A stretch of DNA of 64,000 nt from Paulinella micropora. Taxonomy: Eukaryota; Cercozoa; Imbricatea; Euglyphida. Both the position numbers and the translations under genes were made by a program. A model generated the notes under the pieces. It did not search any database. It was not told the origin of the DNA and saw only the letters and a list, made by a program, of their open reading frames with translations. This document shows positions 11,104-21,613 of this stretch, piece by piece (position 1 is the stretch's first letter; each line of letters starts with the position of its first letter). The stretch covers positions 156,105 through 220,104 of the forward strand of contig BJOX01000261.1 of NCBI GenBank assembly GCA_009731375.1, in the 5' to 3' direction.

Positions 11104-11528
11104 CTCACCTGAACACCAAACAGGACTACTTGAATGAAATTGAAAAATGGAACATTGACAGCGAAATTAAAAAGCCCACGATTAAATGGACTAAACCTGA
11201 CATTGTTTCTTTCTATGAACAATATAAACCCCGCGACGACAAAGTTAAGGTAGTTATTCCATTGGAAGCCATAACTGACAAAGAACCAAGCACACCTTTT
11301 AAGGCAACTGATTTAAAAGAGAAGGGAATTACCGAAATCAAGGCTAATGTTGGTGAAGAGATAGCAAAGAAAGAAGATATTATTTTACAATATGGAAAAT
11401 ACAAAAAAATGAAACTTGAAGAAGCCGCTAAGATTGACAAGCCTTACCTTGAATATTTAATTCAACAACCTTATTTTAATTATAAAGACGAAGCAAAAAA
11501 AATATTTGTGAGCCACTTGTGTAATTAA
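11100..11528 (+). CDS. GKYK-domain small protein, copy 2, 142 aa
   Basis: An intact ORF overlapping the previous gene's stop by the ATGA junction. The N-terminal half is charged and lacks a recognised domain. The C-terminal part (about residues 97-138) reads LQYGKYKKMKLEEAAKIDKP then YLEYLIQQPYF, a clear paralogue of the domain in copy 1. The two probably arose by tandem duplication. It is convergent with the primase-helicase gene. Function unknown. Confidence 0.65.
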   Translation: MTHLNTKQDYLNEIEKWNIDSEIKKPTIKWTKPDIVSFYEQYKPRDDKVKVVIPLEAITDKEPSTPFKATDLKEKGITEIKANVGEEIAKKEDIILQYGKYKKMKLEEAAKIDKPYLEYLIQQPYFNYKDEAKKIFVSHLCN

Positions 11529-11543
11529 TCTTTTTTTGCCACA

Positions 11544-11696
11544 TCACCAGTCTTCTATAAAATTAGCAATAACATTCACATTTCCACCATTATTAGTATT
11601 GGAAACTGATTTCTGTGTAAAAGTTAATACATCACTTGGAGACAGATAAATATCATAATTTCTTATATTGATTTCTTGCGTTGAAAGTCCATTCAT
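11544..11696 (-). CDS. Small 50-aa ORF overlapping the 3' end of the primase-helicase gene
   Basis: ATG at 11694-11696 and stop at 11544-11546 on the minus strand, in a different frame from the primase-helicase, overlapping its last 44 bases. The product contains YDIYLSPSDVLTFTQKSVS and ends FIEDW, which resembles the tail of a viral structural or fibre protein more than random sequence. It may be a real overlapping gene or the trimmed 3' end of a lost gene. Below the usual size cut-off, hence the modest confidence. Confidence 0.35.
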   Translation of the reverse strand: MNGLSTQEINIRNYDIYLSPSDVLTFTQKSVSNTNNGGNVNVIANFIEDW

Positions 11697-14106
11697 TATC
11701 ACCATAAATAATCTTCCATTGATTTTTACATTCTTCTAAGGTTGGTAAATCCACGTATCTAACTCGCGCACCTGCTTCCATCGTTTTCTTCTTTTCTACC
11801 ATATTTGGCATTAGTTTTTTAAGGCTAATCCAGAAACTAACACGCGAAGTGTGCGGGTCATTCGCATTTGCTTTATACACATCATACAATATTTCTTTTG
11901 AAACTTCTTCACCAAAACGAATTTCTGGAAATTGTTTCGTGATATATCCCAAGTTCAAGCAATCTAACCACCACTTTCTCAACTTTGAAAGAGATTTTAC
12001 TTTTTGTTCTCTTAGCCCCTTCGTAATAATTGTTTCGCGGTCGTTAAACTCGCTGAGGTCTCGTTCAAGAAGAAACTTTGCCAGTCGTTGCCTGTCAATA
12101 GACCTAATATCCGCAATCACTTTTCTCTTTTCGTCTGATTTCATGAGCGCCAGTTCATCAGACACTTCAAGGACGAGCCATCGTTGCTCTGTAGTGCCCG
12201 CTGGCACTACCCACTCTTCGTTTGAAGCAAGGACTAAGAATAACATATTTTCTAATGTTAGATTTGGTAAATATTTTTGTTTAAGAGTGAGCGTGTTTTC
12301 TGATACGAGTTTCTTAATTGTTCCCGCTCGTTCTTTATCACCACCCCAAACCATTTCGTCCATAAATACTACGATTGCTTTTGCGAGTTGCGCGTTGAAA
12401 TCGCCCAATATTTCTCTAACGTCGGACGGCTGGAAGTAATAATCGGCACCAATTATGTCTTTGAATATTTCAAGAATAATACCCTTACCCGCTCGTTCAG
12501 TGCTTGTCAAAACCAATGATAAATGTAGTTTTTGCCACGGCTTTTGGTAAATGCTCGCAAACATATCAAGCACCTTTTTGTATATGTCCTGCCTCCCCCC
12601 GCACCATCTGTTTAGGATATGTTGAAAGACTGCTTCATTTTTTTCTTCTTCCGCCGTGAAGGATTTCACGTCTTTTAATGTGTCCGCTGGGATTTCAAAA
12701 CCCTTAAACAAGTTGTAAAACCCTTGCTTGTCGTTATCAAAGTATGCCTTGGGGTCAAAGATTACGTCATTTACTTCGCGTCTTCTCGGGTGTGTAGTCC
12801 ATATTTTATACAAATCAACAACATTCAATGTGGCGGGGGTTTTACCATATGATATCCAGTCCTCCTTTGATAGTTTCGTCCTTACTCTTTTGTTTTTGAA
12901 GAATGACTCCATTGCTGACTCCGTCTTATAACGAAATACCTTCTTGCCTTTGGAATCAACATATTCTTCAATTATGGTCGGCTTTGCCAAGTTGGCAAAA
13001 GTATATGAATTATTCATCCACGCCAAAGCAGTATCTATCAACTCGCTGAATTTTACTTTAGTATCACATTCGCTGGCAAGTCGGCGCAGGTCATCAATCG
13101 TATTGATATTACGGACGATCGGGGGTGATAATTCGTGAATTTTCATACCTTTACCCTCGCAACTGCTATCGTGGCAGTAGAAATACAGGCCGTCTCTTCT
13201 CCATACTACATAGCAATTATCGCTGGTGTTTTCTTCCCCGTTTATAATACATACTCGTGTCCCCTTGGTTTTCAAAACAAACATTCTCTGCTTTATTTCA
13301 ACGATTTCTACATTTGGTATTTTGCGGAGTATAATTCCGCGTATTTCGTCCAATGTAATATGTTGATATCGTTTCAAAGTTGTATATTCGGGAATTTTGA
13401 CTTCGTAAAATGTATTGTCATCGGGGCGCATAATCAGATAATCGTCTATTTCTACATCTTGTAGCAGTTTCAAAGTGTTTGTTTTTGGTGTGTATGAATA
13501 CGGGAGCAAAACGCGATCGCTATCTTCTTTATGAGAGTAGATAGTGCGAAAAGCCCTGTTTTTGTTATAGACGGAGATATCAAGTATAGTTCGTAACTCA
13601 ATATTCTTGTCGGCTCGTTCAAATGTGAAGCAGAGGTCAGGATAATCTTTTTCAATCACCACCTCCACATACTTCCAAAACTCTTTTTGTGTTTCGCAGT
13701 TTTTAAACACCAAGCCGTTATCGTAAGAAAAGTGGCAAGACATTTTACCATCCTTACACGCGTCTAAGAATTTGGCTTTTTTGGGATTATACTTCAAGCC
13801 TACATTAGTAAATACGTTTTCCATAAGCGTGTTCCACCGCTCATACATTTTTTCTCGTGTGATTGATAATTCATCGCCATCAATGTCGGCAAACATTCGT
13901 TGGGGTTTGTTTTCCATTAATACTTCATAGTATTGCTTTTGGTCATCGGGCGTGCTTTCAATCAATTCAATGAAATCCTCTTGGCATGGCATAGTGGTGA
14001 ATTGTTTATTCCCCCACTTAATGAGAACCGCATCTTGTGGTTTATCTCTCAGTGCTTCTTCTTGTTTGTAGTACCATTGGTTATTGGTCAGTGTCGGTGC
14101 GGTCAT
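11653..14106 (-). CDS. Primase-polymerase (AEP/PrimPol) fused to superfamily 3 helicase, 817 aa
   Basis: This intact ORF carries a complete replication module. The AEP primase part shows MFADIDGDE (catalytic Asp74/Asp76), KMSCHFSYDN (S-x-H at 123-125) and LDISVYNKNRAFR (Asp176). A zinc-ribbon-like segment has Cys286, Cys311 and Cys316; the usual His is not obvious. The C-terminal superfamily 3 (D5-type) helicase has a Walker A variant, TSTERAGKG (534-542), a Walker B FMDEM (581-585, Asp583/Glu584), the motif LVLASNE (624-630, Asn629) and a probable arginine finger, QRW (Arg642). Such fusions prime and unwind DNA in virophages, Polinton-like viruses and giant viruses. The upstream DNA (14107-14170) is extremely AT-rich. 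Its intactness contrasts with the dead polymerase on the other strand. Confidence 0.92.
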   Translation of the reverse strand: MTAPTLTNNQWYYKQEEALRDKPQDAVLIKWGNKQFTTMPCQEDFIELIESTPDDQKQYYEVLMENKPQRMFADIDGDELSITREKMYERWNTLMENVFTNVGLKYNPKKAKFLDACKDGKMSCHFSYDNGLVFKNCETQKEFWKYVEVVIEKDYPDLCFTFERADKNIELRTILDISVYNKNRAFRTIYSHKEDSDRVLLPYSYTPKTNTLKLLQDVEIDDYLIMRPDDNTFYEVKIPEYTTLKRYQHITLDEIRGIILRKIPNVEIVEIKQRMFVLKTKGTRVCIINGEENTSDNCYVVWRRDGLYFYCHDSSCEGKGMKIHELSPPIVRNINTIDDLRRLASECDTKVKFSELIDTALAWMNNSYTFANLAKPTIIEEYVDSKGKKVFRYKTESAMESFFKNKRVRTKLSKEDWISYGKTPATLNVVDLYKIWTTHPRRREVNDVIFDPKAYFDNDKQGFYNLFKGFEIPADTLKDVKSFTAEEEKNEAVFQHILNRWCGGRQDIYKKVLDMFASIYQKPWQKLHLSLVLTSTERAGKGIILEIFKDIIGADYYFQPSDVREILGDFNAQLAKAIVVFMDEMVWGGDKERAGTIKKLVSENTLTLKQKYLPNLTLENMLFLVLASNEEWVVPAGTTEQRWLVLEVSDELALMKSDEKRKVIADIRSIDRQRLAKFLLERDLSEFNDRETIITKGLREQKVKSLSKLRKWWLDCLNLGYITKQFPEIRFGEEVSKEILYDVYKANANDPHTSRVSFWISLKKLMPNMVEKKKTMEAGARVRYVDLPTLEECKNQWKIIYGDNEWTFNARNQYKKL

Positions 14107-14247
14107 GTTATATAGTTGCTCGGATATTTTTATAAAAATAAATTAATTATTCTATATATCCATATACCCATGTATATCATTGTCCTTAATAGGTAATTAG
14201 ATTTTTTTATATATCGTTATAACAAAAAAAACAACTTGTTTCTTTTC

Positions 14248-14832
14248 TTACTTATTCAAGCACCCGCAGGGTATTAATCCTTTGTATTGTCCGCAATGTT
14301 CGCAATACTTCAACCTATTTATTAAGCAGGCTTTGTGATAATACTTGTCTCTGTTCGGATATTTTTCTACAATCTTTTTTGGTATTGCCCNNNNNNNNNN
14401 TGCTTTGTGATAATACTTGTCTCTGTTCGGATATTTTTCTACAATCTTTTTCGGTATCGCCCTATTGCTATCACAATAACAACAAAATTTAATGTTGGGA
14501 TTGTCAAGGGTGCGGATGAGCAATGACAGGTCTTCGTTCATTTTATCGTTCTTAAACCGCTTGATACATTCAGAGCCTAGCACCATTTCTCTCCCGTTTT
14601 TTACGTTTTTTACAATGTAATTCTTTGTAATCTCGTGTGAGCAACAACAATATTGTTCTTCCCCTTTTTCTATACTTTCCATAAGTTTCCAGTCGGCCGT
14701 GTTCCACTTTCCATCGGGTGATAGAAATGAAACGGCATTGACTAGATTTAGAAAATAACTTCCATTCACGTAATCCAAATGGAGTTGTAAGTCTTCATAT
14801 GTCCAATACGATCGGCGGTGAGAGGTGTCCAT
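14248..14832 (-). CDS. Cysteine-rich viral/phage-type zinc protein, interrupted by a 10-N gap
   Basis: The ORF starts at 14832 next to an AT-rich upstream region like that of the primase-helicase. The central segment, CCCSHEITKNYIVKN then LGSECIKRF, follows a pattern common in large DNA viruses and phages (Cys pairs around a Y-I-x-N strand, then a G-x-C-[IV] helix). Two more Cys pairs (CCYC, CEHC) follow. At the gap (14391-14400) about 60 bp are repeated on both sides, so 18 residues appear twice. The true protein is probably about 171 aa with one copy. It likely binds zinc; function unknown. Confidence 0.6.
   Translation of the reverse strand: MDTSHRRSYWTYEDLQLHLDYVNGSYFLNLVNAVSFLSPDGKWNTADWKLMESIEKGEEQYCCCSHEITKNYIVKNVKNGREMVLGSECIKRFKNDKMNEDLSLLIRTLDNPNIKFCCYCDSNRAIPKKIVEKYPNRDKYYHKAXXXXAIPKKIVEKYPNRDKYYHKACLINRLKYCEHCGQYKGLIPCGCLNK
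14391..14400. other. 10-N assembly gap flanked by a 60-bp duplicate
   Basis: The sequences at about 14333-14390 and 14402-14462 are nearly identical, as expected when two overlapping contig ends were joined by a gap rather than merged. Confidence 0.8.
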
Positions 14833-14873
14833 GGTTTATATAATAGTGTATATATTTTTATATATAAAATAAA

Positions 14874-15101
14874 TTATATATTATTTAACATACTATTACG
14901 AAAAGCCCTTAATTCAAGTAATTCGGCTTTTTGTTTTTCGTATTTCTCCTTCCGCATTATTTTTATCCTTTCTTGGTTCTTATAATAGTATGCCTTCGCA
15001 TTTTCCCTATTCTTATCAGGATGAGCCTTCAAAAATGCTTTCGCCCTTTCCCTTCTCCGTTGAACGATTTCTTCCTTAGTGAATTGAGGTGTCCTCGGCA
15101 T
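14874..15101 (-). CDS. Small basic helical protein, 75 aa
   Basis: The ORF is rich in Lys, Arg and Glu, with the stretches EEIVQRRRERAKAFLKAHP and YKNQERIKIMRKEKYEKQK, predicted to be long helices. It may bind nucleic acid. It is co-oriented with the upstream zinc protein and primase-helicase genes and begins the minus-strand gene set. No family recognised. Confidence 0.45.
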   Translation of the reverse strand: MPRTPQFTKEEIVQRRRERAKAFLKAHPDKNRENAKAYYYKNQERIKIMRKEKYEKQKAELLELRAFRNSMLNNI

Positions 15102-15185
15102 TATGTCTCTTATATATATAATTATATTATTTTAATTATTTTAAATAGAAATCTCCCCACCCCGCGTTAAAAACACGTAAATCGC

Positions 15186-15495
15186 TCAAAATCCACTCGG
15201 ACACTTGAGAGTGCTATTAAGCACACAGGAGAGAGAAATTCGTTTTAGTATTAATCGTGTCCGGGGTTGTCCGAGTCCGACCTTTTTTTTTTGAAACTTT
15301 TATAAGTGTCCATTAGAAAAATGGGGAGAGGGAAAAAAATTTACTTTTTTTTTATTTAACCTTGGACACCTTGGACAATATAAAAAATGTGTAATACGAA
15401 GAAGAATTATATAATAAATACCGAAATTTAATGAGGAAAAAGTGGCCGACCTTTAAAAAACAGGGTCGGACACGGCCGACCTTAAGGTCGGACAG
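15186..15495. repeat. Cluster of GTCGGA/TCCGAC motifs with a 16-bp palindrome
   Basis: Motifs of the type GTCGGA, TCCGAC and GTCCGAG recur several times between the divergent genes. A perfect palindrome, CCGACCTTAAGGTCGG, lies at 15476-15491. A run of T, a run of A and AT-rich DNA separate them. The arrangement suits a protein-binding or origin-like region. Confidence 0.5.
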
Positions 15496-15578
15496 CAACA
15501 GGAGAAGGTATTATCACTCACCCTGCTCTTATATTCACCAAAAAAAAACGTTATAGCAAAAAAAGGCGTATGATGTTC

Positions 15579-15656
15579 GATATGTTAAATAATCAGCCAG
15601 AATTGAACTGGCAACCAATTTTTCAACAGCATGCTCACTAACCATTTTAACATATC
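15579..15656 (-). other. tRNA-like structure
   Basis: Read on the minus strand, an 11-bp closing stem (15646-15656 with 15579-15589) encloses a canonical T-arm: 5-bp stem GCCAG/CTGGC around the loop TTCAATT (15596-15612). Upstream lies a D-arm-like AATGGTTAGTGAGC. Total length is 78 nt. No acceptable anticodon stem forms, and extra bases separate the T-arm from the acceptor stem, so it is not a canonical tRNA gene. It could be a tRNA remnant used as an integration site, or a tRNA-mimicking element. Confidence 0.45.
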
Positions 15657-15762
15657 ACACCCCGCCTGCTAATTTGTTGAAAAAAATGGTATTTGAAGTA
15701 TTGACGCCAATCTCAAATACATTTGAGATATTCTAGAAATTCTATTTCCGTGAATATCACCA

Positions 15763-15847
15763 TGCGACACCGCGACACGGCGGTGTCGCAGTGTCGCAGT
15801 GTCGCAACCCCTGCGACAGAATTTCGCTTTTTTGTCGCAGTGTCGCA
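15763..15847. repeat. Octamer iterons GTGTCGCA, direct and inverted
   Basis: Eight copies of a TGTCGCA-type motif lie just before the ATG at 15854: two inverted (15763-15778), three direct in tandem (15783-15806), one inverted (15811-15819) and two direct (15831-15847). The first set forms a 10-bp inverted repeat TGCGACACCG/CGGTGTCGCA. Iterons of this sort bind replication initiators or repressors in other systems; here that is inference. Confidence 0.65.
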
Positions 15848-15853
15848 AAAAAA

Positions 15854-16387
15854 ATGGACTTAATTCCGAGCAGAACCAAAACTAAATCCGATTGGTTGGA
15901 GGAATACGAAATTCGTAGAACCTCTAAGGACAGGCTAAATAAGGATAAAATAAATTCTGAGGAAAAAATTTCTAAAACGGACAAAGAAATTGCTCGTCTC
16001 GTTGAAAAGAAACAACCAGAGATAGTGAAACTAGAGGCGGTTAATGAGATGCTGAAACGACAAAGTATTGAAAATAATGAAGTAGAGGAAGACCGACTTG
16101 TTCGCTTGAAAAAAAAGAAATTGGAAAAAAAAATAAACAAAGAACGAGATAATTTCTATAAGTGGAAAAATGATAATCGTGGCCAACTTTCCGCTATTGT
16201 CATGAATAAAATTCTCGTTGGTATTGAAAAAGAACATTTATCGTTTAATTCTTCGTTTAACAAATACTCCAGTGATGGTATTAATGAATACGTAAATGAT
16301 AGCATTAATGTTAGCATTAAACGAGAACATAACAGAAACATGCACCGAGTCTATAGAACCGAGAGTGCGGATAGCAACTCGGAATAA
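15854..16387 (+). CDS. Charged coiled-coil protein, about 177 aa
   Basis: I take the start at ATG 15854, because an upstream ATG would place the iterons inside the coding region. The product is strongly charged with heptad-like stretches (KISKTDKEIARLVEKKQ; RLVRLKKKKLEKKINKER), so a coiled coil is likely. The C-terminal third is Asn/Ser-rich. No family recognised. The iteron array directly upstream suggests it could be an initiator or regulator acting there, but only by position. Confidence 0.5.
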   Translation: MDLIPSRTKTKSDWLEEYEIRRTSKDRLNKDKINSEEKISKTDKEIARLVEKKQPEIVKLEAVNEMLKRQSIENNEVEEDRLVRLKKKKLEKKINKERDNFYKWKNDNRGQLSAIVMNKILVGIEKEHLSFNSSFNKYSSDGINEYVNDSINVSIKREHNRNMHRVYRTESADSNSE

Positions 16388-16546
16388 AAAGACTTTAGTG
16401 TAAAATGTTGATTTAAAATATGGTGATTTTGCTTAGAAATCAACATTATCAACATACATTGGTTTTTTTCAAAACCAAGGGGTTCAAACCCCACCCTTAT
16501 TCAAAGAAATTTCTATTACACATGCTTTTGGTGTGTGTAATAGACA

Positions 16547-17026
16547 ATGGGAGAGCCAAACGAATTGGCAGAGGGAGTTGGCGCAATCAACCTCGCGGGG
16601 GGTGGTAAGTCCTAACTCTATTGTTTCTTTTTCACTATAATGAATGTGGTTGTAGGTTTTTGGAAGAGTTGGACTGCTGTTGAAAAGAAAGCCCCAACCG
16701 AACATAAAGACGCGAAATTTATTCGCGTGTCTGCTGGCTTTGTTGGCCTTGGTTTGGTAAATGGCTTTGAAGTCATGGAAAACAACGTCAGTTATTATAC
16801 TCCACGTGGCAGGGCGAGGGAAAGAGATGAGAATTATCTTTTTGCTTGGGTTCCAATAGACAGAATCATGAGAGCTCCAAAAAAGAAAACTTACTTTCTC
16901 GCATCATTCAAGGTTGGGGATGAGGGAGAGGGAGAGGAAATTCTTGTTTTCCCCTCTCTCTCTGCTTTTACGAAAAAGGTGGGGGCTAACGAAGATAGCA
17001 TTAATTGGTTTATCCCCATTTACTAA
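16547..17026 (+). CDS. Unknown protein; predicted two-exon gene with a 51-nt intron
   Basis: The ORF 16640-17026 encodes 128 aa. An upstream ATG at 16547 opens 58 bases ending at a perfect donor, GTAAGT (16605-16610). An acceptor TAG ends at 16655. Removing 16605-16655 joins the two parts in frame and adds a Gly/Ala-rich N-terminus, giving about 142 aa. The main body has GFVGLGLVNGFEVMENN and a basic middle part; no family recognised. Without splicing, the 128-aa ORF could be used alone. Confidence 0.45.
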
Positions 17027-17098
17027 AAATCATTTTTATTAAATGACTAGGTTTCCTGATTGTGTTATCCCCCCCCCCCCCCCCTTTGGGGTGTGATC

Positions 17099-17502
17099 AT
17101 TTATGTTGGATAGACAGGTCTATGTTTTATATTATAAAATAAGCATTAGAAACATAAAAACACAACATAGGACACAACAAAAACAGACATTCAAACATAT
17201 CAAAAACATATCTTTGTTTTACAAAAAACGACACATGAAGCACACTAAGAGAGATTTCAACGAAATAACGATAAAAAACATTATATACGCAGTATATATA
17301 CCATTTTATGAAATAAAATGTGTTTTTTATCGTTATTTCGTTGAAATCTCTCTTAGTGTGCTTCATGTGTCGTTTTTTGTAAAACAAAGATATGTTTTTG
17401 ATATGTTTGAATGTCTGTTTTTGTTGTGTCCTATGTTGTGTTTTTATGTTTCTAATGCTTATTTTATAATATAAAACATAGACCTGTCTATCCAACATAA
17501 AT
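17099..17502. repeat. Perfect palindrome with 182-bp arms and a two-hairpin centre (T-shaped fold)
   Basis: The left arm 17099-17280 is the exact reverse complement of 17321-17502. The 40-nt centre folds into two small hairpins: 7 bp (17282-17288 with 17292-17298, loop GCA) and 8 bp (17302-17309 with 17313-17320, loop GAA). The layout long stem, hairpin B, hairpin C, long stem is that of a parvovirus-type inverted terminal repeat or a telomere-dimer junction. It lies at the right end of the virus-like insertion, next to a C run and an AT array. A sequencing or assembly fold-back is possible. Confidence 0.85.
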
Positions 17503-17543
17503 ATATATATATATATATATATATGTAATACGTACATCTATAT

Positions 17544-17619
<76 letters not shown>

Positions 17620-17890
17620 CGACCTTCGGCATCGACGTAGTCCTCGCAGTAGATGTTATTGTAGAGCAGCTGCGGAACATACGCACAATTCAGCAGATTT
17701 CATCTCGCATGATTCATGTGTATTATATACAGCCACACACAGCCTGCATGTATATGTGAAATGGCAACGGGAGGGTGTGAAATGGCAAGGAGCGGGAGTA
17801 AATTGGCAACGAGAGAGAAGATAGAGAGAGAGAGATCTTAGAGAGAGAGAGAGAGTGGGGGGGGGGGGGGGGGGAGAGAANNNNNNNNNN

Positions 17891-17980
<90 letters not shown>
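17503..17980. repeat. AT, GA, poly-G and GT microsatellites around a 10-N gap
   Basis: AT/TA repeats to about 17579, GA to 17610, a short unique part to 17820, GA and a run of 17 or so G before the gap 17881-17890, then GT and a long GA array. Confidence 0.9.
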
Positions 17981-18180
17981 CGGGTGTAAATTGGCAACGG
18001 GACATGCACAGTCATCACATGCATGCAGAACGTTTCACGTCACGTTCGCACGCGCATATGTGTTTTTCAACTCTCACGTGCCCCCTCTAACAGGGGCAAA
18101 CTGCATCCCGATACGGCAGTTGCGCTATAAACTTTCAACAGTCGCACAGCAAAAACCTCCACGAGAAGGTATGTAATTGT

Positions 18181-18310
18181 TTGCATCTATGTATGTATGT
18201 ATGTATGCATGTATGTATGTATGTATGTATGTATGCATGTACGTATGTATGTGTATGTATGTATGTATGTATGTATGTATGTATGTGTATGTATGTATGG
18301 ATGTATGCAA
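18181..18310. repeat. GTAT tetranucleotide array
   Basis: About 30 units with occasional GCAT, GTGT and GGAT variants. Confidence 0.9.
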
Positions 18311-18423
18311 ATGCAAAGTTATGGCGGTATATTCCGTCACACAGGTAACGCCCGAAGAGAGGGGAAAAAAAAAAAAAAAAAAATCACGTTAAAGATTTCA
18401 TAGTTCCATGTACAGATTCATTA

Positions 18424-19150
<727 letters not shown>

Positions 19151-19224
19151 AGTGTTGTGCCGTCGTCTATGTGCATGTTTATGTACGTTTATGCACGTTC
19201 ATGTATGTCTATATACAACGTATA

Positions 19225-19312
19225 CATGCATGTATGTATACATGTATGTATGTATGTATGTATGTATGGATGGATGGATGGATGTATGTATGTATGTATG
19301 TATGTATGTATG
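19225..19312. repeat. GTAT/GGAT tetranucleotide array
   Basis: Short GTAT array with a central GGAT block. Confidence 0.85.
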
Positions 19313-19335
19313 TGTCTGTGAGTCATACCGTGCAG

Positions 19336-19434
19336 TTCCCAGAACACTTCTGGGACGCACTTCCAACTGCCGCAACACTATGTCAGAAAGCGATCGATAA
19401 GACAAACGGCGAACACAGCGACACTTTTGCGGCG
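19336..19434 (+). CDS. Exon-like segment (33 codons), unknown host gene
   Basis: An open phase-0 segment preceded by GTGCAG and followed by GTGGCT, reading FPEHFWDALPTAATLCQKAI and on. The amino-acid mix is that of a globular protein, unlike the low-complexity surroundings. No family recognised. Confidence 0.25.
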
Positions 19435-19444
19435 GTGGCTTCCC

Positions 19445-19446
<2 letters not shown>

Positions 19447-19487
<41 letters not shown>

Positions 19488-19488
19488 A

Positions 19489-19543
<55 letters not shown>
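19447..19543. repeat. TC dinucleotide array
   Basis: Nearly pure (TC)n. Confidence 0.95.
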
Positions 19544-19787
19544 AATTGTGTGCCGATTGTGGCAGAAACGTTTTCTATCGCTACGTGAGCGCAGCACAGG
19601 CCGCATTCACCTTCGCCGCCTCCTCTAGCAGCATGTCCGTTACCGGCTTGTTGTATATTGGGTCGCCCGGTCGAGGGCAAACTTGCCGCCCTTGGACCAT
19701 TTTCGCGGTATGTGCGGGTGATTTCCCGGAAAGTTACCGAAATTTTACCCCCGCCTCACGTTGGGTATCGCTAATTTATTACTTTAC

Positions 19788-20489
<702 letters not shown>

Positions 20490-20537
<48 letters not shown>

Positions 20538-20581
20538 GGATAGATGATAGATAGATGGATAGATGGATAGATGGATAGATG

Positions 20582-20653
<72 letters not shown>

Positions 20654-20712
20654 CATACATACATACACCGACGTACATGTCTACCTAGCTACTTGCATAC
20701 CTACCTACCTAC

Positions 20713-20781
<69 letters not shown>

Positions 20782-20910
20782 AATATATCTAATCTATCTG
20801 TCCGTCCATCCGTCCGTCCGTCCGTCCGTCCCTCTGTCTGTCTGTCTGTCTGTCTGCCTGCCTGTATGTCTGTATGTCTGTCTATCTATCTATCTATCTA
20901 TCTATCCATA

Positions 20911-20992
<82 letters not shown>

Positions 20993-21245
20993 CAGAAAGA
21001 CAGACAGACAGACAGACAGACACGCATACGCACACACACACACACACACACACACCCATACACACACAGACAAACACACACACACACACATACACACACA
21101 CAAAGAAATAAATGTATATATATATATAATATATATATCATACACACACAGACAAACACACACACACATATACACACATACACAAAGAAATAAATGTATA
21201 TACATATATATATGCATATATAGAAATAAATGTATATACATATAT

Positions 21246-21297
<52 letters not shown>

Positions 21298-21399
21298 AGA
21301 AATAAAGAAAGAAAGAAAGCAAGGAAGGAAGGAAGGAAGGAAGGAAGAAAGGAAGGAAGGAAGGAAGGGAGAGGGGGGGGGGGGGAGGGAGGGGGAAAG
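20490..21399. repeat. Mixed tetranucleotide and CA microsatellite block
   Basis: GATA (20490-20653), ATCT (20700-20780 and 20880-20992), GTCC/TCTG between them, CAGA, CA, a twice-repeated CA/AAATAAATGTATATA segment, AAAG and GGAA, then a G run into a gap. Confidence 0.9.
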
Positions 21400-21613
21400 N
21401 NNNNNNNNNNNNNNNNNNNNNNNNNNNNNNNNNNNNNNNNNNNNNNNNNNNNNNNNNNNNNNNNNNNNNNNNNNNNNNNNNNNNNNNNNNNNNNNNNNNN
21501 NNNNNNNNNNNNNNNNNNNNNNNNNNNNNNNNNNNNNNNNNNNNNNNNNNNNNNNNNNNNNNNNNNNNNNNNNNNNNNNNNNNNNNNNNNNNNNNNNNNN
21601 NNNNNNNNNNNNN
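21400..21613. other. Assembly gap (214 N) between two G runs
   Basis: G-rich homopolymer on both sides suggests sequencing failure on a long G tract. GA/AAAG repeats follow to about 21843. Confidence 0.95.

Noticed and set aside
16455-16500. Possible tRNA gene around GGGGTTCAAACCCC
   Set aside because: It has a good B-box-like T-arm, but no acceptor stem or A box at the right distance.
17103-17537. Two similar 123-136 aa ORFs on opposite strands
   Set aside because: They encode nearly the same peptide only because the DNA is a perfect palindrome; no codon or motif support.
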